DNA of 64,000 bases from Agapanthus africanus (GCA_030015575.1 JASDDO010000006.1:105392045-105456044); one strand, 5' to 3'. Counted from the first letter of the stretch, positions 34,616 through 46,960 are shown. Program-made: numbers and translations. The notes: a model not told the origin generated them from the sequence alone.

Positions 34616-36371
34616 TGAGTAGATGACTTTGTCTCACTTCGTCCAAGTCCGTGGACGATCGGTTAATGAAGTTGCCGAGGGAATCGGGTCATGGAATGAA
34701 ATGAGGCAATGAAATTTCCATGCACCCTTAACCATAGTCTTTTTCCAAGAATGAAATTAATCTCTCTCTCTCTCACTCAAATGGGGCCGGCCACATTTTG
34801 TAGAAGAGGGAGGTGACCACAACAAGAAGCTTATCATGAACAAATATCTTAGCCAATCCAAAATACATAAATGCAAATGGTGATTCAAATAAACACCTCA
34901 TCTAGCCATTAATGAAACCATTAATGCACTAATGAGTCATATGCCTCATCATCACTTCTAAAAGCTTCTAGAATGATGACTCACTCATATCAGAAGAAAA
35001 GATAAATCCGTCTTTAACCGAATGTTAAAAGACGGCTGATAGAAAACTGGAAACTGGCAACTTCCAAAAGTGATCCTGAAACGACTTTCAGGATAACCCC
35101 GAAACTGTATAAATATACCCGCATTTGTATTACGACCGAATACAAATGCAACTGAGACAAAGATATTATACCTACTCAATATAATACTCGGATCCGGCTT
35201 AAACCAAAGCCGACCAGTATTATCTTCCCGAAAAATAACACGTGCGTAAACGCACGTGCATTTTCCGAACCCTGCCAAAAAACCATACGGCCTCTACAAC
35301 GTTTCGCCCGAACTTGGGAAACTGTCTGTGGGGGACTCTAATGACTCGTCAGTATCCTGGCAGTGGGTTTAACCACAAACCGTCAGCGGTACTAGCAATG
35401 CGTAACGGCTGCCCATGGACTGACCTCAAGGGATGCCGATGAGCGCACTCATCCGGCAAACCCTACTGAGCCTAACAGTAACAATGTATATACAGTCCGG
35501 TCCGTTCGTCAATGAGTATCGCATATCCGCCTAGGGGGCTAGTAACGTCAGACCCCCAAAAGCAGTATAAGTCGTGTCGGAGTATAGCTCAATAACACCC
35601 TGAGATACTATTGGAGTACCTACCAGTAAATCTCCTGCCATGGCCATGGACTTTGTGTAATGGCTCTCCTAGACACAGCACGACCTCGCCCCCAATACCG
35701 AGAGAGACGAATCCCCTGCCGATCCGCTCACGTGCCTCCATATGGCTCGGGACTGTACCCAAAAACTACCTGTTTGCACGACTCCTTTGAGCCGTGGTAG
35801 GGTAGAAATCAAAGCACAGTGGGAACTCACACGAGACAAATGACGACCTCAGGTCGATGAACTAACCTGTACACATGTCACCAGGGAACTGCTATCTGAC
35901 GGTAGATATAATACTAACTAGCAGATTCCCGGCGAGTCTTGTCCGGTGTACTCATAACCCAATGAGCACCTGTATACATCTTAGGTGATCCAACGGACAC
36001 CAGTGGCTTGTGAGACCGGCCACCGCCCCTCGTCGGGGTCTCGATTGTACACACTAGTCTACTCCGGAGTATCGATGCCCTGTCTCGAAACTCCCACGAC
36101 TAGGGACCACAATTAAGGATATGCGTATAAACTACCCAACTCTTATGTATATGATCGCCATCATACTGTTGGTAGTAAAGCAAGATCCTAAGGGCTCTAT
36201 CAAAGTGTAACATGCAATCAGTCACCTGAACATGTACACGACTGATAAAGGCAAACCAGATAGCATACTATCATCTCGAGTAAGACTGTCCTACCGGTAT
36301 AGGTCCTCCGCAATCATTGCAATCACGTACCCGCGATCCAATAATTGACTATGAGGGCACTATCTCCAACA
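34616..36371 (-). repeat. Element A 5' LTR, part 2
   Basis: It continues 24304 after B. It holds the four-hairpin array with the G-box palindrome at 35239-35258 and ends CACTATCTCCAACA, followed by the ATAAC duplication of A (36372-36376). Confidence 0.92.
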
Positions 36372-36477
36372 ATAACGTGATGGTATCCACTCACGTTATC
36401 ACACTCTAGACGGTATGCGCAAGTTTGGCAAGTTTCCTATATGTTTGAAACTCCCGATGTAATTTTTATCCTATGCT

Positions 36478-36686
36478 CTTATGATCTTGACGTAGGCCAA
36501 CAAATCATAAGTCACATGTCAAGTTCTACCCGTCATTGTCCAGGTTAATTTGAAGCACCCGTACAAGCCCTTGACGTAGGCCATCATGGCTATACGTCTT
36601 TCCCAAACCAACGCATCTATCTATGCAACAAATGAATACCCCAGCAGCTACCAAACACTATGCCTGACGTAGGCCAACAAACATAG
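36478..36686 (-). other. Three-hairpin leader cassette, element C (loop type CGTAGG)
   Basis: Hairpin 1: CTTATGA (36478-36484)/TCATAAG (36505-36511). Hairpin 2: GTACAAGCC (36561-36569)/GGCTATAC (36588-36595). Hairpin 3: CTATG (36658-36662)/CATAG (36682-36686). All three cores read TGACGTAGGCCA. Confidence 0.78.
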
Positions 36687-38218
36687 CTTGAATACTACTG
36701 ACCATCCATAAGAAATGACGGATGGCTACGACTGGTTTTTGGAGAAAAAGCTTTAACGTAATGAACTTGATCTCGTTGAAGGAACCTGATAGCTTTTTAT
36801 AAAAATACAGTGGCGAAAACCTTTGCTAAAGAGGTCACTCCCGGTGAAGGGATCTCGGCTCTTTCCTCGTCGAATGAGGTGCAGGATATTCATAACCGAA
36901 TAGCACGATGCAAAACAACTTGTAATCGACTATAGTGAAGTTATTACCCTGACCCAAACTTCTGCCCAAGGGGTCACTCCCGGTGAAGGGATCTCGGCCC
37001 TTGACTCGTCGAATGAGGTGCTGGATATTCATAACCGAATACCTCTATGCATAACAAAAGGAAACGTCTTTGTAATAACACCTTTTAAAATTGGTTCCAA
37101 CAACATCAAATATAGGTTTGTTTTATCCTTGCATTGATAAGAATCAATGCAGTCCCATCAATTAATCACACCAGAAAAGAACGAATTAAAATGTACGTTT
37201 ATGCCATCCGTATTCGTCACTGGGTCCCGTCATTGTCCGTTAGGTTACTTAACTAACGACAGTGCGGGGACTGGGCTAGCGCGGGTGCAGAATATATACA
37301 ATATCTACTACTATACATAAATATATAATAATCGCTCCAGGCATGATAAATGCAATATTACAGAAAAGTAATAAGTATCACAGAACAATACAGATAATCT
37401 GGGATCCCCGGTTTCACAGAGCCGCTACTGAAACCCGACGTTCCCTTGGTCGTATGGATAGCCTGTGCAATAAACCTAGACCCCTACGGGTGCGGCAAGT
37501 TACCCGCCAAAACCTGAAGCGAGGCAGCCTCCTACAGCAAAGTGAATGGACCGCCCAGCACTTCACGGAATCCGGTAACTTGAGCACCCTTCCTTGGGTC
37601 AACCTGTACCCCCTACGAGTGCGGCGAATAGCCCGCCAATTCTAGAGTGAAGCCCCCTCCGTCTCAATGCCATAAGATGCGGGCCCGTTGCCCTCTAGAA
37701 CTCGGCTATCCGTGCACCCCACCGCGGGGTAATCCTAGCACAGAAAAGAAAATATATACAATAGGTACATCGACCTCAGCCCAGTCGAGCCCTAAAAGAA
37801 TATTATACAAACAGACAGTGACGGCAGTCCACAAGTCAGACACTCGCCCCGCAAAATCAAATGTACAAATAAATCCAAACAGCACTACCATTGCACACTG
37901 CTATCCACCACGACATATCCGCAATATTACAGCACAACACAGAACATCAACGCGAATGTCACGTTCGCAAATCCGTTTAAAAGAACTATAGCAATTAGAC
38001 GTAATTTACTGCTCGAATGACATTCACGGTCGGAGATATAATATAAGTACTGTAAACTAACAAGTTTCAAATTTCGATCGACAAAACTTCCCGAAGTGGG
38101 CCCCACATACATCTGGTGTACAGTAATAAAATCTGGACCCAAAAGAAATATACCAAAAACCACAATTTACTATGGAGAACACACTGTAGAAATTTGACTC
38201 ATTGTTCTCTCAATATCG

Positions 38219-38266
38219 CGGCGGATCCGCGAACAAACCCTTGTTTGGGCCACGGATCCGTGTCCG
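38219..38266 (-). other. GC-rich leader hairpin, element C
   Basis: CGGCGGATCCGCGAACAAACC faces TTGTTTGGGCCACGGATCCGTG, pairing imperfectly. Same distance from the LTR as in the other elements. Confidence 0.65.
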
Positions 38267-38473
38267 TAATGTGGGATCACATGATGAAATTTCACCAGTT
38301 TTCTTCAAGAAGCCTGCACAATTTTCTGTGATGCTCAAAATAATTTTTAGACCTGATTTAAAATCGATAGAAACTTTGTACAGAAAATTGTAGTTTTGCG
38401 AAAATCCGTTCGATCGATGTTTTAAACGCGTTAGCACAAGTTTGTAAAGCTTAATGGCGTGGCTCTGATATCA

Positions 38474-40596
38474 TCTAAGCCTACGGAAGCGCCCCGCCGT
38501 CTTTCAGACGCCAAATGAGGAACAAAAACTTTTATAACTGGCGCTATCGCATACTATAACCCGGATATGCCATTAACGCTAAACTAACATACTGTAAAGA
38601 GGGTAGAAATGTTATACCGAACGATCCGAGTCTTTCGTTCTTTAACCATCATCCCACGCTTTGTTGCGGCTGCTCCGATATCCTTAATCTCCAGTCTTCT
38701 CGTCCAGGTGGCACCACGTCGACGGATCTTTAAACGGGCTCCCGCCTCTGAACCGAGGCAACTCGATCATCAAGTCTGCCAAAAGAGATGACCAAGATTG
38801 ATGTAGAGAATGAGTAGAACACTTTGTCTCGTTACATCCAAAGCTATGGATGAACGGTTAATGAAGTTGCCTTTTTAGATCGGGTGAAATGAGAAATCAA
38901 CCTATGAAATATCCATGAAGCGAATTTCATATACTTTTTCCAAATGAGCGAATCACTTTTCACCAAGAGGGGGCCGACCACTATAAGAAGAGGAGGGAGG
39001 TGAGTGTAGGAGCAAGGGGTGGTAATCATAAGGTAAAAGATCAAGGAGAAATATCTTAAAGCTTTACAAGAAACATTAATGCTAAAGGTGACTCACTAAT
39101 ACACCTTGCATAAACATTAATGCAACAAATGATTCATCTAACCTAGTCATCAACTAATTAAATGCAACTAATGAATCAAGAACACCTCACTAATCCTAGT
39201 CACAACTTCTAGAAGCTTCCACACACATCACCCTCATGACTCACCTGAGTGACAAAAAGATAAATCCGCATTTAACTGAATTTATAATACGGGTGATAGA
39301 AAACTGGAAACTGGAAAATTCCAAAAGTGATCCTGAAACGAATTTCAGGATAACCCCGTAACAGTATAAACATACCCGCATTTGTATTACGACCGAATAC
39401 AAATGCAACTGAGACAAAGATATTATATCTACACAGTATAATACTTGGATCCGGCTTAAACCAAAGCCTACCAGTATTATCTGCCCGAAATATGACACGT
39501 GCGTAAACGCACGTGCATTTTCCGAACCGTGCCATAATACCATACGGCCTCTACAACGTTTCGCCCGAACTTGGGAAAATGTCTGTGGTGGACTCTAATG
39601 AATCATCAACATACTGGCACTGGTTATAACCTCTAGCACATCAGAGGTACTAGCTGTACGTAACGGTTGCCTATGTATTGATCGGAAGGGAAGCTGACGA
39701 GCGAACTTATCCAGAAACCCTACTGAGTCTGACAGTGACAATATCCGTACAGTCCGGTCCGTTCGTCTATGAGTATCTCATATAGCGCCTAGAGGGATGG
39801 TAAACGTCAGACCCCAATAGCTGTATAAGTCGTGTCGGAGTGAAGACCAGAACAGCCTGAGATACTACTGGAATACCTTCCAGGAAATTTCGATTACCCT
39901 GGCCATGGATTTAGTGTAATGGCTCTCCTAAACACAACGCGATCTCACCCCCAATAGCAGGAGAGACGAATCCCTGACGATCCGCTCACTGCCTCCATGT
40001 GGCTCGGGACTGTACCCAACTAAAACCAGTTTGCACGACTCCTTTGAGCCGTGGTAGGGTAGTAATCAAAGCACAGTGGGAACTCACACGAGACAAATGA
40101 TGATCCCAGGTCGACAGACTAACCTGTACACATGTCACCAGGAAACTGTTATCCGACGATATGTATAATACCAACTAGCATGTTCCCGGCGAGTCCTGTC
40201 CGGTGTACTCATAACCCAATGAGCACCTGTATACATCTTAGGTGATCCAACTAACACCAATGGCTTGTGAGACCGGCCACCGCCCCTCGTCGGAGTATCG
40301 ACTGTATACACTAGTCTACTTTGGAGTATCGATGCCCTTTCTCGAAACTCCCACGACTAGGGACACTTTAAGGATGTGCTTATAGACCCCAGCTCCCACA
40401 TATATGATCGCCATCATACTACTGGTAGTCAAGCAAGAATCTAAGGGCTCTATCAAAGTGTAACAGTGATAAAGACAAACCAGATAGCTTACTATCATCT
40501 CGAGTAAGACTGTTTTATCAGTATAGGCCCTTCCTCAATCATAACAATCACGTACATGCGATCTAATAATTGACTTTGAGGGCACTATATCCAACA
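38474..40596 (-). repeat. Element C 5' LTR (2123 bp)
   Basis: On + it starts TCTAAGCCTACGG (mutated from TGTAAG) and ends CACTATATCCAACA. It is a diverged relative of the A/E LTR with the G-box palindrome at 39496-39515. The next bases (TCTTG, 40597-40601) are the presumed target copy; the other copy is outside the window. Confidence 0.88.
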
Positions 40597-40894
40597 TCTT
40601 GGAGAGTCGGTTGGTCCGCTTGGCGAACCTGGAGCTTGTGCCGTTTCCCTCGGGTGGATCATCGGAGATGAAGGAAGACCGGCGACCAAAGTCGATCCGC
40701 ATCACTAGGAGCTTGGAAATGGTTGAAGACCCGAAGGACATGATCCATTAGGTATAACCATTCTATCTCTTTTTGGTAGCTAGTTAGTTTTAGGGTTAAT
40801 GGTTTCGATCTTGTTAATCGGGTAATGGTAGCGCCGGGTTTTAGAAAATTTTTGTTCCGCATTTGGCCACGGTTGGATGGCCGGGGCGCACCCA
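40597..40894 (+). repeat. Element J: right end of a plus-strand LTR
   Basis: About 300 bp resembling, in sense, the last part of the A/B/C/E LTR family: GTTCCGCATTTGGCCACGG, then GATGGCCGGGGCGCACCCA, matches the complement of the first bases of the B and A LTRs. No primer-binding site follows, so it is a 3' LTR or solo LTR end. C is inserted in it; the following DNA belongs to I. Confidence 0.65.
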
Positions 40895-42890
40895 TAACCC
40901 TTCATCATCAAGTACCCGGACTCTAGAGAGGCTCCATGAAGAGAAAGATGCAAGCTTGCTTCCATTCTTCAAAAACTAAGATGATCTACCTTGAAGAAAC
41001 TCAAACCCAAGCTCTTGCTTCACTAATCATGTATTAGTGAAGAAAACACCCTAATCTAAGTGGTTAGAATAGATGAGGATGATGAAGTAGGAATTTAGCT
41101 CTCTTTTGTTTTCATATTCTCAGTTAATGTCATCACTTATGAAAAAGCTAGTGAAGCTTTTCATCATAGAAGAGAGAAGAAGAAGATGAAGCAATCCTTT
41201 TGTGATGAATAATGAAAATCATTGTTGTGGTTACAAATCAACCATGGGTTAAGAATGATAGAGTTAACCCTTGTAGAGAATAAACTAGAGGCTAAGGTTT
41301 GGGTTGGGTTAATAAATATCAACACAAAATATCAAAGGTCAAAGTCAAAGCTTCATGAAGCTTCATGAAAGCTTCATCCAAGCTTAACCCTAATCCAAAC
41401 CCTAACCATGTTTAAACTCCATAAAACATGTTGCATTTGTAACCCTAACTCGTTAAAATATTATATATCACATATATAATATATTTTGTAACAAAATAAA
41501 ATAATACAATTAACATATATCACATATATATCAATGTATTATCCAAGTGAGAAAAAGAATCTTTAGGTGTGCTAATATTAGTTAATATAATATAATATAT
41601 CAAATATATATTATACATTAAATTATTGAATCAACACTTGATCCGATAATCCGGCTATTTCACAAATAACCGACTAATATAATCTGTATCAGTTCATCGA
41701 ATCAACACTTGATCCGATGACCCGGCTATATCACATATACCCGGCCGATATCATATATCGCGAGAATCTAATACGGTATCACATACATGTATTATTCTCA
41801 GTCCCGCACATATTACATATGTGCTCTTACTCCGTTTTGCCTGAGCCAGGAAACCTCTGTGTAGGACTCTAAAGAATCATCAATACGCCGGCAGTAGGTG
41901 ATGATGATATCAAATACCCACAAGCTGCAAGCGGTAAGCTAAATGTAAAAGCCACTCAGGTATTGAGCAATCAGAAGATCAACAAGCAAGCCTGTACATT
42001 CTCCTGCGAATCCAATCAGTAACACTCCCGTACAGTCCGGTCTCTTCACCTGATATGTCGCATATCCAGTCTAGGGTGGTAAACGTCAGACCCCAGTAAC
42101 CGATAATTCGTGTCGATATGAGGTCCATAACAGTTCGAGAAACTACTGATAACACTTACCAGTAAATCTCTGCAATCCTGGCCAGGGATTTCCAGTTATA
42201 GCCAATCGAATACAGCGCAACATCAACTCCCTATACCGGGAGAGACAAAACCCTTCCTATAACTCATTGCTTCCATGTGATTTGGGACTGTACCCAAAAG
42301 ACACCGTTTTGCATGCCCACTTGGATGTGGTAAAGTGGAAATCAAAGTACAGTGGGAATCACACAAGACTCTATGACGATCTCGGGTCTACAGACTAACC
42401 TGTACCAGTGTCACCAGAGAATTGCCATCTGACGTAAGGTATATTACCATCTATGAGTTCTCGGCGAGTCCGTCCAGTGAACCCAGTCTCCACTGAGCAC
42501 CCGTATACTGTCTCTGATGTCAAACATCAGTGGATATGGGATCATCCATCGCACATCTACATGGGTCAAGAAGCATACGCTAGTCTACTCTGGTATATCG
42601 ATGCCCCGTCTCGATACACCAATGACTAGGAACATTTGAAGGATGTACATGGCGACTACTCTGTCCCCACTAGTATGATCTGCATCATAGTCCTGGTAGT
42701 CACGTACTCATCCTAAGGGCTTTATCAACATGTAACATAGAGACAATCAGAGTACATGTTAACATAAAGGGCAACCAGATAGCATACTATCATGTCGAGC
42801 AAGAAAGTCCTCCCTATATATGTCCAAGCATCCACTACAATATACATCGTATGTACAGTAATGGCCTCTAGGGCATACATATCTCTAACA
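40895..42890 (-). repeat. Element I: minus-strand Copia LTR, left end cut by J
   Basis: In sense it starts TGTTAGAGATATGTATGCCC (complement of 42871-42890). It is related to the F and H LTRs, with the twin ATCAACACTTGAT palindromes at 41630 and 41701. Its left part, with any internal region, is beyond J and outside the window. GCACT at 42891-42895 is the presumed target copy, in the LTR of G. Confidence 0.75.
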
Positions 42891-43417
42891 GCACTCACCC
42901 TTATCCTCACCCCTCTCTCTCATTATCCTCACCTCACTCATTTCTCTCTCACTTATCTCCTTCTCAATATTTCTCATCTCCTCACTTCCTCAAACTGAAC
43001 ACTTAACCATTCCTTAAATAAACCTTCACTAAACTTCACAAAATCTCACCCAAATCCCTTTTCAAGACTTGTTTTTGCCTCTAGGACCCATTGGAGCTTG
43101 GAAAACTAGGATATTTGTGCTTGTGGGAGTAGGTAATGATCTTTATCTGTTAAGTAGGTGCTTTTTATGTTGTGTAGCCTTGTAGTTTTAGTTTAGAACA
43201 ATTAAAGTATCGTTTCGTGCACATATCGTATTGTTAGTGTCATTATATGATATCTGTGATCTGCAATGACCCAGTGTGTGTATTAGGAAATCTAGCAATG
43301 TAGTTGTGTTGTACCAGTAACCCTAAGCCTACACCTAAAGCACGAACCCTTGGAGCTTGGATTTGGCCGGCGACAAGAAGGAAAATTCCGGCTACCTCGG
43401 TTTTTGAGTGGAGTTAG
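42891..43417 (+). repeat. Element G 5' LTR, part 1
   Basis: It matches the 3' LTR from 60790 (CACTCACCCTTATCCTCACC and onward) over about 245 bp, after which the 3' copy is cut by H. It ends at GTTAG (43413-43417), the target of F. Confidence 0.82.
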
Positions 43418-45605
43418 TGTAGGGTTCCTAGGAACACTTGTGAAGGTTCAAAAGGCATCAAACATGCCCGGATTAAAATTTAGACGTGCCGAACAACCCA
43501 AAGCCGGGATCTTTGCTAGATTATTAGGTTTAAACATGCAAGATGATAACTTTTATCTAAGTGTGAGGGATTACAACCTTTGTAGTCCGCTCCTTCGCTT
43601 CACAAGCTCCGAGTAGAAGTCCCTTTGCCGCGATCCACGATCTCCCGGACTCATGAGAGGCTCCACGACTCAAACGATACATGCTAGCTTGAAGTGTTCC
43701 AAATCTCCGATGATCTACGTCGAAGTTGCAAAGACTCAAGCTTTCTCACTCTAAAGAGATGAGCACACTAATCTCATGGGCTAGATGAGATGAGGATGAG
43801 AGTGTAGTAATTTTGCTTTCTTTTTAAATCATTTTCTCATATTTATTCATCACATAAAGAAAATCAAGTGAGCTTCTTCAAGAGAGAAGAAGAAGATGAT
43901 AATGGAAAAAGATAATGAATTAATTCTTTTGTGTTGAATAGAAAGAAGTGTATATGATTGATATATAAACCATGGTTAAGGATGAGTGGATAAGAATGTG
44001 TAGAGAATAAACTAGAGTTAGGGTTTGGTTGGGTTAAGAATGTGTCATCACAAAATATCTAAACCATGACAAAAGAAATAGCTTCTAGAAGGTGCATGAA
44101 GCAACTAACCCTAATCAAACCCTAACCTCAATTAATCATCCTTAAACATGTTTAACAATTAATCATATCATGTCACAATAATATATATCACATATATATT
44201 ATATATTTGCAACAAAAGAAAATAATACAATTAACATATATCGTATATATATCAATGTATCATCCAGTGAGAAAATGAAATAATAAAGCGAGCCAATATT
44301 AGATAATGTAATAATATATCATATATATTATTATACATTAAATCATCGAATCAACACTTGATCCGACGATCCGGCTATATCGAATATTACCGACTAATAT
44401 ATCATTTACCGATTCATCGAATCAACACTTGATCCGATGACCCGGTTCATATCAAAATATCGCGAGAATATAATACGGTATCCCATATCGCATTATTCTC
44501 GGTCCTACACATATCACATATGTGCCTCTACTCCGTTTCGCCTGAGCCAAGAAACCTCTGTGTAGGACTCTAAAGAATCGTCAATACGCCGGTAGCAGGT
44601 GATGATCATATCAAACACCCACAAGCTGCAAGCGGTCAGCTAAACGTAACAGCCACCCAGGTATTGAGCGATCAGAAGATCAACAAGCTAGCCTGTGCGT
44701 TCTCCTGTGAATCCGATCAGTAACACTCCCGTACAGTCCGGTCTGTTCGTCTGATATGTCGCATATCAAGTCTAGGGGTGGTATATGTCAGACCCCAGTA
44801 ACCGATAAGTCGTGTCGATGTATGGCTCATAACGGGTCGAGAAACTACTGGTAACACTTACCAGTATATCTCTATATCAGCCCTGGCCAGGGACTTCCAG
44901 TTATAGCCAATCGAACACAACACAATATCAACTCCCTATACCGGGAGAGACGAATCCCCTCCTATCGCTCATTGCCTCCATGTGATTCGGGACTGTACCC
45001 AAAAGCCACCATTTTGCACGCCCTCTTGGACGTGGTAAGATGGAAATCAAAGCACAGTGGGAATCACACAAGACTCTATGACGATCTCGGGTCTACAGAC
45101 TACCCTGTACCAGTGTCACCGAAGAACTGCCATCTGACGTGTGGTATATCACCATCTGGGAGTTCTCGGCGAGTCCGTCCAGTGTACCCAGTTTCCACTG
45201 AGCACCCGTACACCATCTCTGATGTCAAACACCGATGGATATGGGATCATCCATCGCCCATCATATGGGTCAAGATGCGTATACGCTAGTCTACTCTGGT
45301 GTATCGATGCCCTGCCTCGATATACCCTCGACTAGGAACAGTTATAGGATGTACTCATCGACTACCGTGGCCCCACTAGTATGATCTCATCAGAGTCCCA
45401 GTAGTCGAGTACAGATCCTAAGGGCTTTATCAACATGTGAGAGTAAAACAGTAAACCAATACAAGTCAACATGTTAAGATAAAGTGAAACGAAATAACAT
45501 AATATCATGACGAGCAAGAAAGTTATCTCTATATATAACCAAGCATCCATTATAATATACATCATATGTACAACAATGGCCTCTAGGGCATATACATAAC
45601 TAACA
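43418..45605 (-). repeat. Element F 3' LTR (2188 bp)
   Basis: On + it starts TGTAGGGTTCCTAGG and ends GGGCATATACATAACTAACA. Twin palindromes ATCAACACTTGAT are at 44350-44362 and 44421-44433; CGAGAATA...TATTCTCG forms a further inverted repeat near 44463-44503. Confidence 0.93.
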
Positions 45606-45620
45606 ATCTCCCACTTGCAC
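45606..45620 (-). other. Polypurine tract, element F
   Basis: Minus strand GTGCAAGTGGGAGAT before the LTR. Confidence 0.85.
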
Positions 45621-45625
45621 TAAGG

Positions 45626-45991
45626 CTAGCTGCTGTAGTATCGCATACCTAGCATCCCGAATAATCTCTCAAACTGTATCTGGGGAATAGCATTCATGAA
45701 TGGATCCGCATTGTTGTCCTTCGTATCTACTCTCCTGACCTCGATCTCCCAGCGATCAACTATCTCCCTGATCAGGTGATACCGCCTCAGAATATGTCTG
45801 GACTTTTGATGGGACCTGGGTTCCTTGGCTAACGCCACAGCTCCATTGTTATCGCAATACAGAGGTATTGGATGCTCAATGGATGGAACCACACCAAGTT
45901 CACTAATGAACTTCTTGATCCATACAGCCTCTTTGGCAGCATCATTGGCAGCGATGTATTCAGCCTCCATCGTTGAGTCTGCAACGGTATC
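45626..45991 (-). pseudogene. Element F RNase H C-terminal half (after in-frame stop)
   Basis: It continues the RT/RNase H frame after a TAG at 45994-45992 that replaces a Gln codon (element D has SSKQETVADST, F has SSK-stop-DTVADST). It keeps DSTMEAEYIAANDAAKEAVW, YCDNNGAVALAKEPRS, SRHILRRYHLIREIVDR and ends with QIQFERLFGMLGMRYYSS and the natural stop, 5 nt before the polypurine tract. RNase H removes RNA from RNA-DNA hybrids in reverse transcription. Apart from the stop it looks functional. Confidence 0.88.
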
Positions 45992-46960
45992 CTATTTGGA
46001 ACTCTTCCAACATACCGCCCCTCCATTGAGGGTAAAGACAAAACCCGAATGCGACTTAGAGTCGTCCTTATCACTTTGGAAGCTGGAATCGGTAAAGGAC
46101 TCCACCTGGAGTTCTCCGTTACCGTACACCAAGAACATCTCCTTAGTCCTTCGTAAGTACTTGAGAATGTTCTTCACTGCTGTCCAATGACTCTCTCCTG
46201 GATCTGCTTGATACCGACTCACTACACTTAGTGAGTATGCTACATCGGGTCTGGTACATAGCATTGCATACATGATAGAGCCTACTGCCGAAGCATAGGG
46301 TATCCCTTGCATGCGAGCTCTCTCCAAATTAGTCTTGGGAGACATCTCTTTGGAGAGAGTGAGTCCAGAGATCGTGGGTTGGTTCCCACGCTTGGATTCT
46401 TCCATACTAAACCTCTTTAGTATGGTGTCAATGTACCTGGATTGGGACAATCCCAGTATCCGTTTAGATCTATCTCTATAGATCATGATTCCCAATATGC
46501 AGGAGGCATCACCTAGATCTTTCATTGAGAATCTTTGTGATAAGAAGAGCTTGACTGATTGCAGCATAGGAATATCATTTCCTATCAAGAGTATGTCATC
46601 CACGTACAATACGAGGAAGACAACCTTACCCTCTGCTATCTTCTTATAGATACAAGGTTCATCTATATTTTTGATGATGTCAAACTCTTTGACTACAACA
46701 TCAAAACAGATGTTCCAACTCCGCGATGCTTGCTTTAACCCATAAATGGATTTAAGCAGCTTGCACACCTTTCCGCTGCTCCCACTATCTACGAAGCCCT
46801 CTGGCTCAGTCATGTACACGCTCTCTTCTAAATCAGCGTTTAGAAAGGCGGTCTTAACATCCATTTGCCAGATTTCATAGTCATTGTATGCAGCAATGGC
46901 AAGTAAGATCCGGATGGACTTAAGCATAGCCACTGGAGAAAAGGTTTCGTTATAATCCAC
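45992..46960 (-). CDS. Element F reverse transcriptase / RNase H N-terminal half
   Basis: 322 codons. RT motifs in order: DYNETFSPVAML (start), WQMDVKTAFLNADLEESVYM with first catalytic Asp near residue 34, YGLKQASRSWN near 73-83, the YVDD box at 119-122, FSMKDLG near 144-150, then LSKEMSPKTNLER and MYAMLCTRPDVAYSLSVVSRY, then the start of RNase H (TDSSFQSDKDDSKS). Its first codon is not a true start: a 2-nt deletion next to CGACCAGG (about 46958) separates it from the integrase frame upstream, and the frame ends at the TAG noted above. In an intact element it would be one polyprotein. The RT core itself has no visible lesion. Confidence 0.9.
   Translation of the reverse strand: MDYNETFSPVAMLKSIRILLAIAAYNDYEIWQMDVKTAFLNADLEESVYMTEPEGFVDSGSSGKVCKLLKSIYGLKQASRSWNICFDVVVKEFDIIKNIDEPCIYKKIAEGKVVFLVLYVDDILLIGNDIPMLQSVKLFLSQRFSMKDLGDASCILGIMIYRDRSKRILGLSQSRYIDTILKRFSMEESKRGNQPTISGLTLSKEMSPKTNLERARMQGIPYASAVGSIMYAMLCTRPDVAYSLSVVSRYQADPGESHWTAVKNILKYLRRTKEMFLVYGNGELQVESFTDSSFQSDKDDSKSHSGFVFTLNGGAVCWKSSK

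Larger units (their letters stand above)
16502..36371 (-). mobile_element. Element A: non-autonomous Angela-like Copia retrotransposon, interrupted by element B
   Basis: A complete minus-strand element: 3' LTR 16502-18613, internal 18614-23968, 5' LTR 23969-24304 plus 34616-36371, TSD ATAAC on both sides. Without B it is about 9.6 kb. Its internal region is nearly identical to E outside the hairpin cassette. It has no long sense ORF, so it moved with proteins supplied by another element. It sits inside C, and B sits inside its 5' LTR. Confidence 0.92.
36377..38473 (-). mobile_element. Element C, right internal segment (leader)
   Basis: The continuation of C after A, joined at ATAAC. It is leader only: hairpin cassette (36478-36686), two-copy module (about 36815-37055), GC-rich hairpin (38219-38266) and a mutated primer-binding site (38461-38473, TGATATCAGAGCC in sense). 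No gene is seen. Confidence 0.8.

Noticed and set aside
57-42890. Host genes, tRNA or rRNA genes
   Set aside because: The only tRNA-like sequences are the 12-13 nt primer-binding sites; every long open frame belongs to gag-pol.
42792-42998. Plus-strand ORF of 68 codons with hydrophobic residues
   Set aside because: It crosses the boundary between element I and the LTR of G, so it is accidental.
44972-45289. ORF of about 105 codons in the F LTR, also in the 5' LTR (53103-53504) and in H on the other strand
   Set aside because: Antisense to the LTR's transcription direction, with length changing between copies; no recognisable domain.
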